A DNA stretch of 64,000 nucleotides from Oscillospiraceae bacterium (GTDB taxonomy: Bacteria; Bacillota; Clostridia; Oscillospirales; Ruminococcaceae), in the NCBI GenBank assembly GCA_021202155.1, contig JAJQDP010000053.1, positions 1-64,000 on the forward strand. Reading direction: 5' to 3'. Position numbers and translations under genes: made by a program. Below, piece after piece: positions 52,569-64,000 of this stretch (position 1 is the first letter of the stretch; each line of letters opens with the position of its first letter). A model generated the notes under the pieces. The model saw only the letters and a list, made by a program, of their open reading frames with translations. It was not told the DNA's origin and did no database searches.

Positions 52569-54218
52569 TTAGTCTTCGATTCCGTTATAAAGATAGTTTT
52601 CAATAAAAGAGATTAACAGCTCAGCGATTTCTTCATCATACTCGTCATACTGAAGTGAATATCCCGCATCTTCAAGCAGTCCCAACAGTGACTCGTCCGT
52701 TGGATCAGAAACTATCTCATTGATTGAACCAGTCACTGATTCCCAACTTTCGGACAAGTTTTCAAACTCCCAATCTAAATCCTCGCAACTTAATTCCCAT
52801 TCGCTCAAAAGCTCTGCAAGCTTCTCCTCGTTGACCATGTCGCTGTGCTCCTGTGCCCAGTCAAGAAGTCTTCCTGCGGCGGACACAGACCGAAGAGAGC
52901 TTCCGGCAGTGCCAGGGGCGACATTTGCACACTGGCTTATGATGTCACAGAATTCGGAGACTTCGGATGCGGTGAACGTAGCCTCCGCTTCGGTGTCCGA
53001 GACTTCAAGAGTCTCATCACCAGTTGAAGATGCAATTTCACTATAATAGCTTGTGAGCTCTACAAACAGGTCATCAACATCCGAATTCGTGACACAGTAT
53101 TTGTAACCATTGACGATGACATACCGCGCACTGCCGCTGAGACCGTTGCCAACGGGAGCGGAAACAGACATGAAGTATATCCGGTATTCTGTGCTGTCAG
53201 AAAGGACTATCGTATAACTGACACTGAATACTCCGCCATCATATGCATTATCGTCAACTGTCGGGGTTTCGTCCATTTCAAGGCTCATAAGAGTTGTGAG
53301 AAAATCGTTTCCGGTATCTTCATCCATCTGGACAGAGCCGGTTGAGGTGGTGTAAACACTCTCGGCGTAGACGGCGCATCCATCAAAATCGGCACTCAGA
53401 AGCGGGTTCACCGGCTCATCAATCTTATACGGAATCATCTCGCCGTCGTTCACAAATCTGTCTTCGTTCACAGTGCCGTCGTCCTTAAGGACATAGGGCA
53501 GGATGTCATCGATTCCGGCAAGAATCTCGTCCAGCTCGGCTTGTTCTCTTTCAGTTCGTTCCTCCCAATCGCCGGTAGAAAAATAGTTGCCGTCCGGGTT
53601 CGCGATATAAAAGCTGTTTCTGGGAATTTTGTACCTTACCTGATTATAGCAAGCCTCGCTCCACTCGCCGGTCTGAAGCTTATACTCAGCATAGCAGATT
53701 TCATGAATCTTGTAATCCTCAGCATAGATTTCAAGATAGTAGCTTTCAATCTGGCTCAGGCTTTCCTCGTCGATGGTGAACAGTTCGCCATTTATGACGA
53801 TATACTCTTCATAACTGCTCAGTTCAATCTCAGAGCCGTCTGAAAGAGCTATGGCGTAGTGGGTGACGACAGAGTCAGAATCGAAGTCTTCAAGCTCCGT
53901 GGGCTCTTCGGCTATTTCGGCGTTTTCGATGGCAGCTATAAGCTCCGTGAGGTCATCATCCGTAAGAGCAATCGGGTCATTAAGAGCCTGGACGTCGAAC
54001 ATTCTGGCGGCAGTTACTGTGCAGTCGGTGAGGTCGGCAGTCGAAATATGTCCTGTGTATTTTGGGGCGGGCTCTTCAACCTCTTCCGGCTCGTCAGCTT
54101 CGGTTACGTCCGAATCGCTGTAATGGGTTTCATCGTAGTCGGTTACTGTAGCTTCCGCACAGCCGGCAAGGCTCAGAAGAACTGCGAGGCAGGTTAAAAT
54201 CAATAGTGTTCTTTTCAT
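52569..54218 (-). CDS. hypothetical lipoprotein with internal duplication
   Basis: MKRTLLILTCLAVLLSLAGCAEATV lipobox signal; two related segments (about 54060-53700 and 53400-53030); start set at 54218. Confidence 0.72.
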   Translation of the reverse strand: MKRTLLILTCLAVLLSLAGCAEATVTDYDETHYSDSDVTEADEPEEVEEPAPKYTGHISTADLTDCTVTAARMFDVQALNDPIALTDDDLTELIAAIENAEIAEEPTELEDFDSDSVVTHYAIALSDGSEIELSSYEEYIVINGELFTIDEESLSQIESYYLEIYAEDYKIHEICYAEYKLQTGEWSEACYNQVRYKIPRNSFYIANPDGNYFSTGDWEERTEREQAELDEILAGIDDILPYVLKDDGTVNEDRFVNDGEMIPYKIDEPVNPLLSADFDGCAVYAESVYTTSTGSVQMDEDTGNDFLTTLMSLEMDETPTVDDNAYDGGVFSVSYTIVLSDSTEYRIYFMSVSAPVGNGLSGSARYVIVNGYKYCVTNSDVDDLFVELTSYYSEIASSTGDETLEVSDTEAEATFTASEVSEFCDIISQCANVAPGTAGSSLRSVSAAGRLLDWAQEHSDMVNEEKLAELLSEWELSCEDLDWEFENLSESWESVTGSINEIVSDPTDESLLGLLEDAGYSLQYDEYDEEIAELLISFIENYLYNGIED

Positions 54219-54244
54219 AGAAGGCTCTCCTTTCTTTTCTGTAG

Positions 54245-54306
54245 GGGCGGATACCATCCGCCCGACAAACATCGCCGGTACATTTTCGGGCGGATAATAT
54301 CCGCCC
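54245..54306. repeat. pair of family B palindromes in inverted arrangement
   Basis: gtaggGGCGGATACCATCCGCCCg...tcGGGCGGATAATATCCGCCCctac; outer ends GTAGGGGCGGAT / ATCCGCCCCTAC are inverted repeats. Confidence 0.8.
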
Positions 54307-54360
54307 CTACATAGCTTCTACTTATAATACAAATTATGTGTCCGAATTATTGCATTCTAT

Positions 54361-54396
54361 CTAAAAAAATCCCGCAAAAATTTTCTTTGCGGGACT
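54361..54396 (-). terminator. Rho-independent terminator of atp operon
   Basis: minus strand GTCCCGCAAAgaaaattTTTGCGGGAT-TTTTTT. Confidence 0.9.
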
Positions 54397-54401
54397 TTTA
54401 T

Positions 54402-56218
<1,817 letters not shown>

Positions 56219-56239
56219 TTACTCCATAATTCTAATTTT

Positions 56240-56265
56240 AATTACGCATTACGCATTACGAATTA
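56240..56265. repeat. family C repeat inside atp operon
   Basis: aattacgcattacgcattacgaatta between atpD and atpG. Confidence 0.75.
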
Positions 56266-56271
56266 CTCATT

Positions 56272-57114
56272 TTATTGTGAACCTGCTACTATTTCTATGA
56301 TTTCATTGGTAATCGCGGTCTGTCTTATCTGATTATACTTGAGACTGAGGTCGTCTATCATTTCCTCAGCGTTCTGGGTGGCGGAATCCATAGCGGTGCG
56401 CCTTGCGGCTTGCTCGGCGGCTCTGCTCTCGCAGAGACAGCCATATAGGACTCCTCCCAAATACTCGGGGATGATGGCATCGAAAGCCTCGGTACTGCTC
56501 GGTTCGTACAGGATGTCAGACTGGGTGGTTTTTCCCTTCTCGTAGCCCTTGAGAGGCAGAAGCGGAAGCACCGCCGGGGTCTGCGAGAGCACCGACACAA
56601 AGTTCGTATACCCGACGCAAATCTCGTCGTACTCGCCCGACTTGAAGCCCTTGCAGAGCGTCTTCGCTATCGAGAAGCAATCGCCCACGCCAACTCCCTC
56701 GGCAAGAGTATAGTTCTCGGTGAGAATGTCGGCATCACGGAGCTTGAAGTACTCGACCGCCTTGCTTCCAATCGGGAGAACCACTGCGTTCTTCGCCTCA
56801 ATCTCGCTTAAGCACATCTTGAGGATATTGTGATTATACCCTCCCGCAAGTCCACGGTCGCCGGCAATGACGACATAGACCGACTTCTTCACATCGCGCT
56901 TTTTGAGATACGGTGAACTGAGGTCGCTTTCAGAGGCAGCGATATTACTTATCGTCGAAAAGAGAATCTCAAAGTATGGGCGGGAATTCAAAACCTTGGC
57001 TTGCGCGTGGTTGAGCTTTGACGCCGCAACCATCTCCATCGCCTTGGTTATCTGCTCCGTCTTTTTCAGGCTGTTTATTCGGGTTTTTATGCCCTTTGCC
57101 GTTGCTGATGACAT
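56272..57114 (-). CDS. atpG: F1Fo ATP synthase gamma subunit
   Basis: IKTRINSLKKTEQITKAMEMVAASKL, GDRGLAGGYN. Confidence 0.96.
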   Translation of the reverse strand: MSSATAKGIKTRINSLKKTEQITKAMEMVAASKLNHAQAKVLNSRPYFEILFSTISNIAASESDLSSPYLKKRDVKKSVYVVIAGDRGLAGGYNHNILKMCLSEIEAKNAVVLPIGSKAVEYFKLRDADILTENYTLAEGVGVGDCFSIAKTLCKGFKSGEYDEICVGYTNFVSVLSQTPAVLPLLPLKGYEKGKTTQSDILYEPSSTEAFDAIIPEYLGGVLYGCLCESRAAEQAARRTAMDSATQNAEEMIDDLSLKYNQIRQTAITNEIIEIVAGSQ

Positions 57115-57142
57115 TAAGTGTCTCCTTATTCAGTGACGTATC

Positions 57143-58654
57143 TCAATCAGATACGTATCTGATTGCTAATTCTTCAAGTGCTGTCTTGAGCTCGGTTTCA
57201 GTCTCCGGCTCAAGCTTTCCTGTTGAGCGAATAGCCTCTAAAACCCCATTATGGTGGTTGGTCATATGCTCCTGGAGGTCAGCCTCATAGCCCGGAATCT
57301 TCTCGACCGGGATGCTCTTCAGGTAGCCGTTAGTGGTTGCATAGAAGATGCAGACCTGCTGAGCCACATCGATAGGGTTGTTGTTCTTCTGCTTCAGAAC
57401 CGCGACGATTCTTTCACCCAAATCGAGCTGGGCTTTGGTGTCGGCGTCAAGGTCGGAGCTGAACTGTGCGAACGACTGGAGCTCGCGATACTGCGAATAG
57501 ATGAGCTTCAAAGATCCCGAAACCTTCTTCATCGCCTTAATCTGGGCGTTGCCGCCGACACGGGATACCGAAATACCCGGGTTGATAGCCGGCATTACTC
57601 CTGCGTTGAAGAGCTCTGTTTCGAGGTATATCTGACCATCGGTGATTGAAATCACGTTAGTGGGTATATATGCGGAAACGTCTCCCGCCTGAGTCTCGAT
57701 TATCGGAAGAGCTGTCATGCTTCCTCCGCCTTTTTCCTCTGAAAGGTGCGCCGCTCTCTCAAGAAGACGAGAATGGAGGTAGAAAACATCACCGGGATAA
57801 GCTTCACGTCCCGGCGGACGGCGGATGAGAAGCGAAATAGTTCTGTATGCAACGGCGTGCTTACTGAGGTCGTCATACACAACCAGGACATCCTTGCCCT
57901 GATACATGAAGTACTCGCCCATGGCACAGCCGCTGTAGGGCGCGATATACTGCATTGTCGGAAGCTCACTTGCGGTTGCGGAGACGACTATTGTATAGTC
58001 CATAGCTCCGCCATCGGTGAGGTTCTTTACGACCTGAGCAACGGTCGAACGCTTAAGTCCTATTGCAACATAGACGCAGATGACTCCTTTGCCCTTCTGG
58101 TTGAGGATGGTGTCGGTCGCGATTGTTGTCTTACCTGTCTGGCGGTCGCCGATGATGAGCTCACGCTGACCGCGTCCGATAGGGATCATCGAATCTATAG
58201 CTTTGATTCCCGTCTGAAGCGGTACTGTTACCGGCTCACGGTCGATAATTCCGGGGGCGGGAGACTCAATAGGTCTTGTTTCTGTAGTCTCAATCGGTCC
58301 TTTGCCGTCGATGGGCTGTCCCAAAGCATTTACAACTCTTCCTATAAGTGCTTCGCCGACGGGGACGGAGACGACGTTTCCGGTAATCTTGACCGAGTCG
58401 CCCTCCTTTATTCCCTGGTCGTTATCCATGATGACGACCGAGACGGTGTCCTCCTCAAGGTTCTGCGCCATTCCGTGCGCACCGTTCTCAAACTCGACGA
58501 GTTCACCATACATGACGCCGTCGAGTCCCGAAACCTTCGCAATGCCGTCGCCTACCGAAACCACAGTTCCGACATTGACCTCCGAAAGCTTAGTTTCGTA
58601 ATTCTTGATACGGTCGCTGATTATTTTTACAATTTCATCAGATTTTATATCCAT
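57143..58654 (-). CDS. atpA: F1Fo ATP synthase alpha subunit
   Basis: [46 protein letters not shown]. Confidence 0.97.
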   Translation of the reverse strand: MDIKSDEIVKIISDRIKNYETKLSEVNVGTVVSVGDGIAKVSGLDGVMYGELVEFENGAHGMAQNLEEDTVSVVIMDNDQGIKEGDSVKITGNVVSVPVGEALIGRVVNALGQPIDGKGPIETTETRPIESPAPGIIDREPVTVPLQTGIKAIDSMIPIGRGQRELIIGDRQTGKTTIATDTILNQKGKGVICVYVAIGLKRSTVAQVVKNLTDGGAMDYTIVVSATASELPTMQYIAPYSGCAMGEYFMYQGKDVLVVYDDLSKHAVAYRTISLLIRRPPGREAYPGDVFYLHSRLLERAAHLSEEKGGGSMTALPIIETQAGDVSAYIPTNVISITDGQIYLETELFNAGVMPAINPGISVSRVGGNAQIKAMKKVSGSLKLIYSQYRELQSFAQFSSDLDADTKAQLDLGERIVAVLKQKNNNPIDVAQQVCIFYATTNGYLKSIPVEKIPGYEADLQEHMTNHHNGVLEAIRSTGKLEPETETELKTALEELAIRYVSD

Positions 58655-58671
58655 TGGCTTCTTCCTTTATA

Positions 58672-59220
58672 TCATGTCATCGCTGAAGCGTCAAGCTTCA
58701 ACAGCTCCGAAACCTCTTTCAGGCGGTGTGAAACAGTGCCATCAATCTGCTTTGAGTCATAACTGAGTTTAACTCCGCCCAAACAGGACGGGTCAACCTT
58801 GTTCGTGAGGATTATCTTCTTGCCGCTGACCTTGGCTATCTTATCTGTCAGCCTCTTCGACTGCGAATCACTCAGCGGCACTGCGGTTACAGCCGTAACC
58901 GGCATGATGCCATTATCAAGATAGTATCTCTCGCGGTAGGCTTTCACGCAGTCGCCAAAGTGCGTGGTAATCGACTTCTCGGTCAAAAGCTTCATGAAGT
59001 TAAGGACATACGGATGAACCTTGCCGTCAAGGCAGTCGTCAACGAGCCCAAGCCTCTCCTCTTTTGCAACATTTGCCGCAGAGAGAAGCTTCAAGTACTG
59101 TGGCTGAGCCGAGAATACTCTTTCGAGCTCGCATAGCTCATTATAGACCTCGCCTGTCATGTTCTCGCTCAATGCAACCGAGTAAAGAGCCGAGCCGTAA
59201 TTTCCTGCAAGCCCGCTCAT
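58672..59220 (-). CDS. atpH: F1Fo ATP synthase delta subunit
   Basis: OSCP family C-terminus DPSCLGGVKLSYDSKQIDGTVSHRL. Confidence 0.92.
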   Translation of the reverse strand: MSGLAGNYGSALYSVALSENMTGEVYNELCELERVFSAQPQYLKLLSAANVAKEERLGLVDDCLDGKVHPYVLNFMKLLTEKSITTHFGDCVKAYRERYYLDNGIMPVTAVTAVPLSDSQSKRLTDKIAKVSGKKIILTNKVDPSCLGGVKLSYDSKQIDGTVSHRLKEVSELLKLDASAMT

Positions 59221-59723
59221 GACAGGTCACCCAAATCGTCGATAAAGCTGTCGACAAGGCGGCTCTGGTCGGCGGGAGTGAGCTCCCTCTCTACAACTCT
59301 TCCCGCAATGCTTACAGCAATAACGGAGATGTTGTCCTTGACCTCGCCCATAGCCTTCTTCTTCTCAAGGGCGATGTCCTCCTGAGCTTTTTCAAGGATC
59401 GCGCTCGCCTCTTTGTTAGCTTTCGAGACTATCTCTTCTTCTCTGCTCTGGGCACGGGTTACGGCGTCAGAAATAATCTTGTCGCCGGTTTCACGGGCTT
59501 CTTCGAGCTTCTTCTGATACTCATCGCGCATTTCATCCGCCTCAGCCTTGGCTGTGTCGGCACTGTTGTAGAGGTCGTCTATTTCCTTCTGCCTGTCGTC
59601 GATTATTTTCATAACCGGCTTGAACAGAAATTTCTTCAGGACAAAGAACAAAAGAAGAGTGTTGGCAAGCGTGAACAGAGCTGTCCACACGTTGACCCCC
59701 AAAATACTCTCGTACAATGTCAA
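59217..59723 (-). CDS. atpF: F1Fo ATP synthase b subunit
   Basis: single N-terminal TM plus long charged coiled coil; operon position. Confidence 0.93.
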   Translation of the reverse strand: MTLYESILGVNVWTALFTLANTLLLFFVLKKFLFKPVMKIIDDRQKEIDDLYNSADTAKAEADEMRDEYQKKLEEARETGDKIISDAVTRAQSREEEIVSKANKEASAILEKAQEDIALEKKKAMGEVKDNISVIAVSIAGRVVERELTPADQSRLVDSFIDDLGDLS

Positions 59724-59754
59724 TTCCTCCCTCCGGAAATATCAGGACTTCTCA

Positions 59755-60021
<267 letters not shown>

Positions 60022-60025
60022 TTAA

Positions 60026-60967
60026 TTATTTTACTGCCGGAAGATCCGACGTAGTTTCCTGTTTTGTTTTTTCGACTTCCGCCGGTGGCGGGCAAGCCTG
60101 TCCAATATATATCATGCTAAGCAGGCTGAATACGAACGCCTGAACAAAGCCTGAAAACAGATCAAAGTACACCGACAAGAGTGCAGGTATACCAAGTGAA
60201 AGAATCGGGATTCCCGATAATAGTCCGAGAGCTTCCAAAATTCCGCAAGCTCCGAACGCTATGAAAATACCAAGGAGAATCCCCTTGAAAACGCCGATTT
60301 TCTTCTTTTTAAGCTTCTGATAAACTATGATTCCTGCTCCAAGCAAGACAATCACAATCGGGATTATGACAGTACCGGAAACGAGGTTCAGAAGAAGTGT
60401 TGAAAGCGCGCTCAGCGCGGTATAGACGATTGCGGTTATGATGCTTCCACCGAAGACGTTGCCAAAGTGACGGAATGCCATCGAAATCGGCTGTGCTATC
60501 TCAGAGATTATGTTCATCGGTGTCATGATGAACACCGGCTCGGTGAAGCCCTTGAGCCAGCCTAAGAAGCCGTTACGTTTGATATTATTGTACCAGATGA
60601 TAGCCGTCGTCATCAGTGCCCACGTGAGAACCACGCTTAAATCCGCAGTTGACGAGCGGAAGAAGCCGAACATGCCGATAAGTGAGCCGCAGATTGACGA
60701 GAGGAATATCGTCCCTATGTAGGGTGTCCAGCCTACGTTGTGCTCGCCCATTGAGGATGTGACGAGACCCTTGAGCATTTCAACACCCTTCTCGACAAGA
60801 ACCTGCATTTTTCCGGGGTGGGTCTTGAGGTTGCGTCCCAAGAGCACTCCCGCAACGCAGAGGAATATTGTCACGAGTAAGAGTGACAGCATCGTCTGTG
60901 TCACGTTGATTCCGCCGAAAATCGGAATCGTGAAGTAGATATACGCGCCATTTATTTCTATATCCAT
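60026..60967 (-). CDS. atpB: F1Fo ATP synthase a subunit
   Basis: hydrophobic; PMNIISEIAQPISMAFRHFGNVFGGSII. Confidence 0.94.
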   Translation of the reverse strand: MDIEINGAYIYFTIPIFGGINVTQTMLSLLLVTIFLCVAGVLLGRNLKTHPGKMQVLVEKGVEMLKGLVTSSMGEHNVGWTPYIGTIFLSSICGSLIGMFGFFRSSTADLSVVLTWALMTTAIIWYNNIKRNGFLGWLKGFTEPVFIMTPMNIISEIAQPISMAFRHFGNVFGGSIITAIVYTALSALSTLLLNLVSGTVIIPIVIVLLGAGIIVYQKLKKKKIGVFKGILLGIFIAFGACGILEALGLLSGIPILSLGIPALLSVYFDLFSGFVQAFVFSLLSMIYIGQACPPPAEVEKTKQETTSDLPAVK

Positions 60968-61425
60968 CAGCTATCACCCTCTTCTTTTGGGTCGTCTTCC
61001 GCGGGAATCTCACTTACGGCTGTAGCCGCGGGCGTCTCCTTCTTGCGGAAGAATTCGGCAACCGTTATTGTCGGTCGGACAAACACTATCGGCAAAACAA
61101 GTGCTATCGCATTGCAAAGCCCGCTCACGGCTCCCGCTACCCATACTATGAATATGACTGCGTAACGAAGAACCATCGAGAAGGTCATGAGGCTTTTTCC
61201 GCCCTTGACGTCCTGAGCTACCGCTCTGTCGGATGCCACGCAGACCGAGATTGCCATGAACAGGAAGTTTAAGATCGCTAAGATCCCGCCGACAATTCCG
61301 CCAAGCAGGACTGTCATGTCGAAATAGCCCAAGAGAGCAAAGATTCCGAACATTGCGGCGATGCAGATTACCTGCCCTATTGTTATTATCAGAGTTTCGT
61401 GCAAAACTTCCTTACGGGAATCCAT
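60967..61425 (-). CDS. ATP synthase I-like membrane protein
   Basis: four predicted TM segments, start of atp operon immediately before atpB. Confidence 0.65.
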   Translation of the reverse strand: MDSRKEVLHETLIITIGQVICIAAMFGIFALLGYFDMTVLLGGIVGGILAILNFLFMAISVCVASDRAVAQDVKGGKSLMTFSMVLRYAVIFIVWVAGAVSGLCNAIALVLPIVFVRPTITVAEFFRKKETPAATAVSEIPAEDDPKEEGDS

Positions 61426-61444
61426 TTCTTCTCCTATTTTATAC

Positions 61445-61720
61445 TTAATCGTGATTATTGAAGCCGGTTACGGGAGGCTTCTTATCCTTGTCGTCCTTAT
61501 TCGTGATGTCTTCCATCGTTTTGAGAGTCGAACGAAAACCGCTAATCGCAAGTATTCCACCCAAAATTGCTCCAACGAATATCACCCATACACCGAGCGA
61601 GAATTTATTTCTCAGCCAGACTGCCAACATCACGCATCCGGCAAGCGGGACTGCGGCCGAAAGCCCTAACTGTCCTATCATAACAAGAAGGCTCACGTCT
61701 TTCACGACATTAATCCTCAC
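61445..61720 (-). CDS. AtpZ/AtpI family protein
   Basis: two TM helices with GVWVIFVGAILGGILAISGFRSTLKTM; first gene of atp operon. Confidence 0.75.
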   Translation of the reverse strand: MRINVVKDVSLLVMIGQLGLSAAVPLAGCVMLAVWLRNKFSLGVWVIFVGAILGGILAISGFRSTLKTMEDITNKDDKDKKPPVTGFNNHD

Positions 61721-61857
61721 TTTCGAGACCTTTGTTGGCTTGATTCTGAAATCAGCCTATACGAGTTTTATTCTACCATGATTATAGCAGAATGTCAAAT
61801 AAAATTCTACCGCAAAGATTTTAAAATGTCCAACAAAAATCACAGAATATAAGAATA

Positions 61858-63213
61858 TTATCTTTCGGTGATGTCCTTGTAGACCTTTGGCTTGCCTACT
61901 GCCTTGTATGCAGGGCGGATGATTCTTCCGCCGGTGACCTTCTCCTCGAATCTGTGAGCAGACCAGCCAGCCATTCTTGCGGTTGCAAAGAGGGCGGTTG
62001 CCAGCTCCTCCGGGATTCCGAGCATACGGTAGCAAAGCCCCGAGTACATATCTACATTTGCGCAGAGAGCCTTCTCCAAGCCGGTTTCGCGGTGGAAAAT
62101 CTCCGGCGCAAGCCTTTCGATAGAATTCAAGAGCGAGAACTGAGATTCAAATTCTGTGCCCTTTGCCATCTGGAGAGCTGTTCTCTTGAGTATAACGGCT
62201 CTCGGGTCGGAAAGTGTGTAGACAGCGTGACCCATGCCATAGATAAGACCGGTTCTGTCGGAAGCTTCCTTGCGGACAATCTTCGTGAGCATATCCGCAA
62301 CCTCGCCGTCATCCGACCAGTTCTTGACGTTTGCCTCGATGTAGTCAAGCTGTTCGAGAACCTTGAGGTTCGCTCCGCCGTGGCGCGGACCCTTGAGAGA
62401 TCCGACTGCCGCCGCATATGCGGAATAGGGGTCGGTTCCGGAAGATGTGAGTACTCTACAGGCAAATGTCGAGTTATTACCTCCGCCGTGCTCTGCGTGG
62501 AGGAGGAGAATCAGGTCAAGTAGCTTCGCCTCGTCGTATGTATACTGCCTGTCCGGTCTTAAAAGCGAGAGAACAGTTTCTGCGGTGCACTCCTCAGGTC
62601 TCACCTGGTGCATATACATGCTTCCGCCATCGAACGCCCTGCGCTTGACCTGGTATGCCGACGTCATGATAACAGGCATCTTCGCCAAAATCGAAAGTGC
62701 ACAGTAGAGTTCATCCTCGGGTGTCTTTGCCTCGGGATCTTCCTCGTATGAATAAAGCGCGAGAATCGAACGTGAAATCTTGTTCATGATGTTCTTTGAG
62801 GGTGCCTTGAGAATCATATCCTCAAAGAAGCCGGCAGGAAGCTCACGGTTCTGCGCAAGAAGTCTCTGGAAGCCCGCAAGCTCATCAGCAGTCGGAAGCT
62901 TTCCCATTATAAGAAGGTATGCGACCTCCTCATAGCCAAATCTGTCTGCGCCCTGGATTCCTGCGACGATGTCCTTGACATTATACCCGCGGTAATAGAG
63001 CTCGCCCTCGATGTTCTGCTTCTCGCCCTCGTTCATGACATAGCCGTGAACGTTACATATATTGGTAAGCCCGGCAAGGACACCGGTGCCGTCGGCGTTG
63101 CGGAGTCCCCTCTTGACGTCGTAGCGGTTATAGTACTTCGGATCTATACGGTTGTTTTCCAAAAATGTCTGTCTGAATCTGTCCCTTGTTGATTCATCTA
63201 TTTTTAACTGCAT
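61858..63213 (-). CDS. gltA: citrate synthase
   Basis: LLHAEHGGGNNSTFACRVLTSSGTDPYSAYAAAVGSLKGPRHGGAN; start at MQLKIDEST. Confidence 0.95.
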   Translation of the reverse strand: MQLKIDESTRDRFRQTFLENNRIDPKYYNRYDVKRGLRNADGTGVLAGLTNICNVHGYVMNEGEKQNIEGELYYRGYNVKDIVAGIQGADRFGYEEVAYLLIMGKLPTADELAGFQRLLAQNRELPAGFFEDMILKAPSKNIMNKISRSILALYSYEEDPEAKTPEDELYCALSILAKMPVIMTSAYQVKRRAFDGGSMYMHQVRPEECTAETVLSLLRPDRQYTYDEAKLLDLILLLHAEHGGGNNSTFACRVLTSSGTDPYSAYAAAVGSLKGPRHGGANLKVLEQLDYIEANVKNWSDDGEVADMLTKIVRKEASDRTGLIYGMGHAVYTLSDPRAVILKRTALQMAKGTEFESQFSLLNSIERLAPEIFHRETGLEKALCANVDMYSGLCYRMLGIPEELATALFATARMAGWSAHRFEEKVTGGRIIRPAYKAVGKPKVYKDITER

Positions 63214-63294
63214 GATAATCTCCTCTTTCCAAAAATACAAATAAATGGTTCTGATACGTCTGATTCTATCACATTCATGTGTTTACTTCTTGTA

Positions 63295-63323
63295 ATTTTA
63301 GCACATGAAATTTAGAAAGTCAA
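63295..63323 (-). promoter_or_regulatory. sigma-A promoter of citrate synthase gene
   Basis: minus strand TTGACT-17 nt-TAAAAT. Confidence 0.7.
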
Positions 63324-63482
63324 CCAAAATGAAGCTTTTGAAAGCTCAAATATTCATTTTTCGCCCTTTTGCACGGAATACGTGACTTTTTGAGAAGAAA
63401 AATTGAAGGTCTTGACGGGAGGAAAATGCAGATTTTGTTGAAAAAGAGGGGACAAGACAGCATGGATTTGTTGAGAAAAGAA

Positions 63483-63510
63483 AAAAAGCACCCGGGGTGG
63501 ATGCTTTTTG
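63483..63510 (-). terminator. terminator downstream of tRNA-Lys
   Basis: minus strand GCATCCaccccGGGTGC-TTTTTTT. Confidence 0.75.
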
Positions 63511-63517
63511 GGAGTTA

Positions 63518-63593
63518 TGGTGAGCCATTGGAGAATCGAACTCCAGACCCTTTCATTAAAAGTGAAATGCTCTGCCAGCTGAGCTAATGGCTC
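63518..63593 (-). tRNA. tRNA-Lys (anticodon TTT), CCA encoded
   Basis: minus strand GAGCCATTAGCTCAGCTGGCAGAGCATTTCACTTTTAATGAAAGGGTCTGGAGTTCGATTCTCCAATGGCTCACCA folds as cloverleaf; loop CTTTTAA. Confidence 0.97.
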
Positions 63594-63676
63594 GGTTCAC
63601 AACTACGTTATTATATCAAACACGAGCGCATTTGTCAATATCTAAAATCGAAAATTTCGTAGATGGCGGCTGAAAA

Positions 63677-64000
63677 TCAGAAATTCTTGTTTACGTCCTG
63701 ATAGAGCTCGTTTGAGAGTATCTCCGCATCATCGCCGACGAATGCCTTTGCGGCTTCCTCGTCGCCCTGAAGCTTCCACATGAACCACGCCACAACATAG
63801 CCGTCCTCGGCGGTATTGGTGCTTCCGTGGGCTGTGTCGCATCTTCTCATCATCAGCTTTTCTCCCGAAATCTGATCATAAATGTCGGTCAAGCCCTCCA
63901 AAGTCACAACCCAGTCATCGCCACCGCCTGCTCCCGAAATGAGCATAATCGGCGTTTCAACCAACGAAGCGTCATAAGACCATTCGAGCGCAGTTGCCAC
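63677..64000 (-). CDS. alpha/beta hydrolase-like protein, C-terminal part (truncated by window edge)
   Basis: ETPIMLISGAGGGDDWVVT and CDTAHG, consistent with the acid/His region of an alpha/beta hydrolase; no start in window. Confidence 0.5.
   Translation of the reverse strand: MATALEWSYDASLVETPIMLISGAGGGDDWVVTLEGLTDIYDQISGEKLMMRRCDTAHGSTNTAEDGYVVAWFMWKLQGDEEAAKAFVGDDAEILSNELYQDVNKNF

Overview
This 64 kb window looks like ordinary chromosomal DNA of an anaerobic low-GC Gram-positive (Clostridia/Oscillospiraceae-like; taxon is inference). It is mostly core metabolism. In order: an orphan extracellular solute-binding lipoprotein; a complete trpEGDCFBA operon (minus strand) behind a T-box leader; a group-B-like monomeric [FeFe] hydrogenase; a hemicellulose set (GPH transporter + GH2, GH43, GH3) interrupted by tmk, a phosphotransferase and adhE; icd + acn; a Phd/PIN toxin-antitoxin pair; YitT and PlsC; a plus-strand nitrogen-assimilation operon (split archaeal-type glutamate synthase, ferredoxin, FAD reductase, glnA, ANTAR regulator, then pyrG); purF (split by an apparent frameshift), purC, purB, purA, carA, carB; a 1415-aa acyl-CoA dehydratase activase-like protein; a full F1Fo ATP synthase operon; citrate synthase; tRNA-Lys. 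I see no phage, CRISPR array or defence island. Items most worth a second look: a two-carboxylate ATP synthase c-subunit (predicted Na+-type), the purF frameshift, a ~96-nt hairpin upstream of yitT, a rod-like terminator/attenuator before the glutamate synthase operon next to an ANTAR regulator with a probable pseudo-receiver, and three families of intergenic palindromic repeats, one of which is built from modular hairpins whose stems differ between copies while pairing is kept. No clearly new multi-gene system could be demonstrated from sequence alone.
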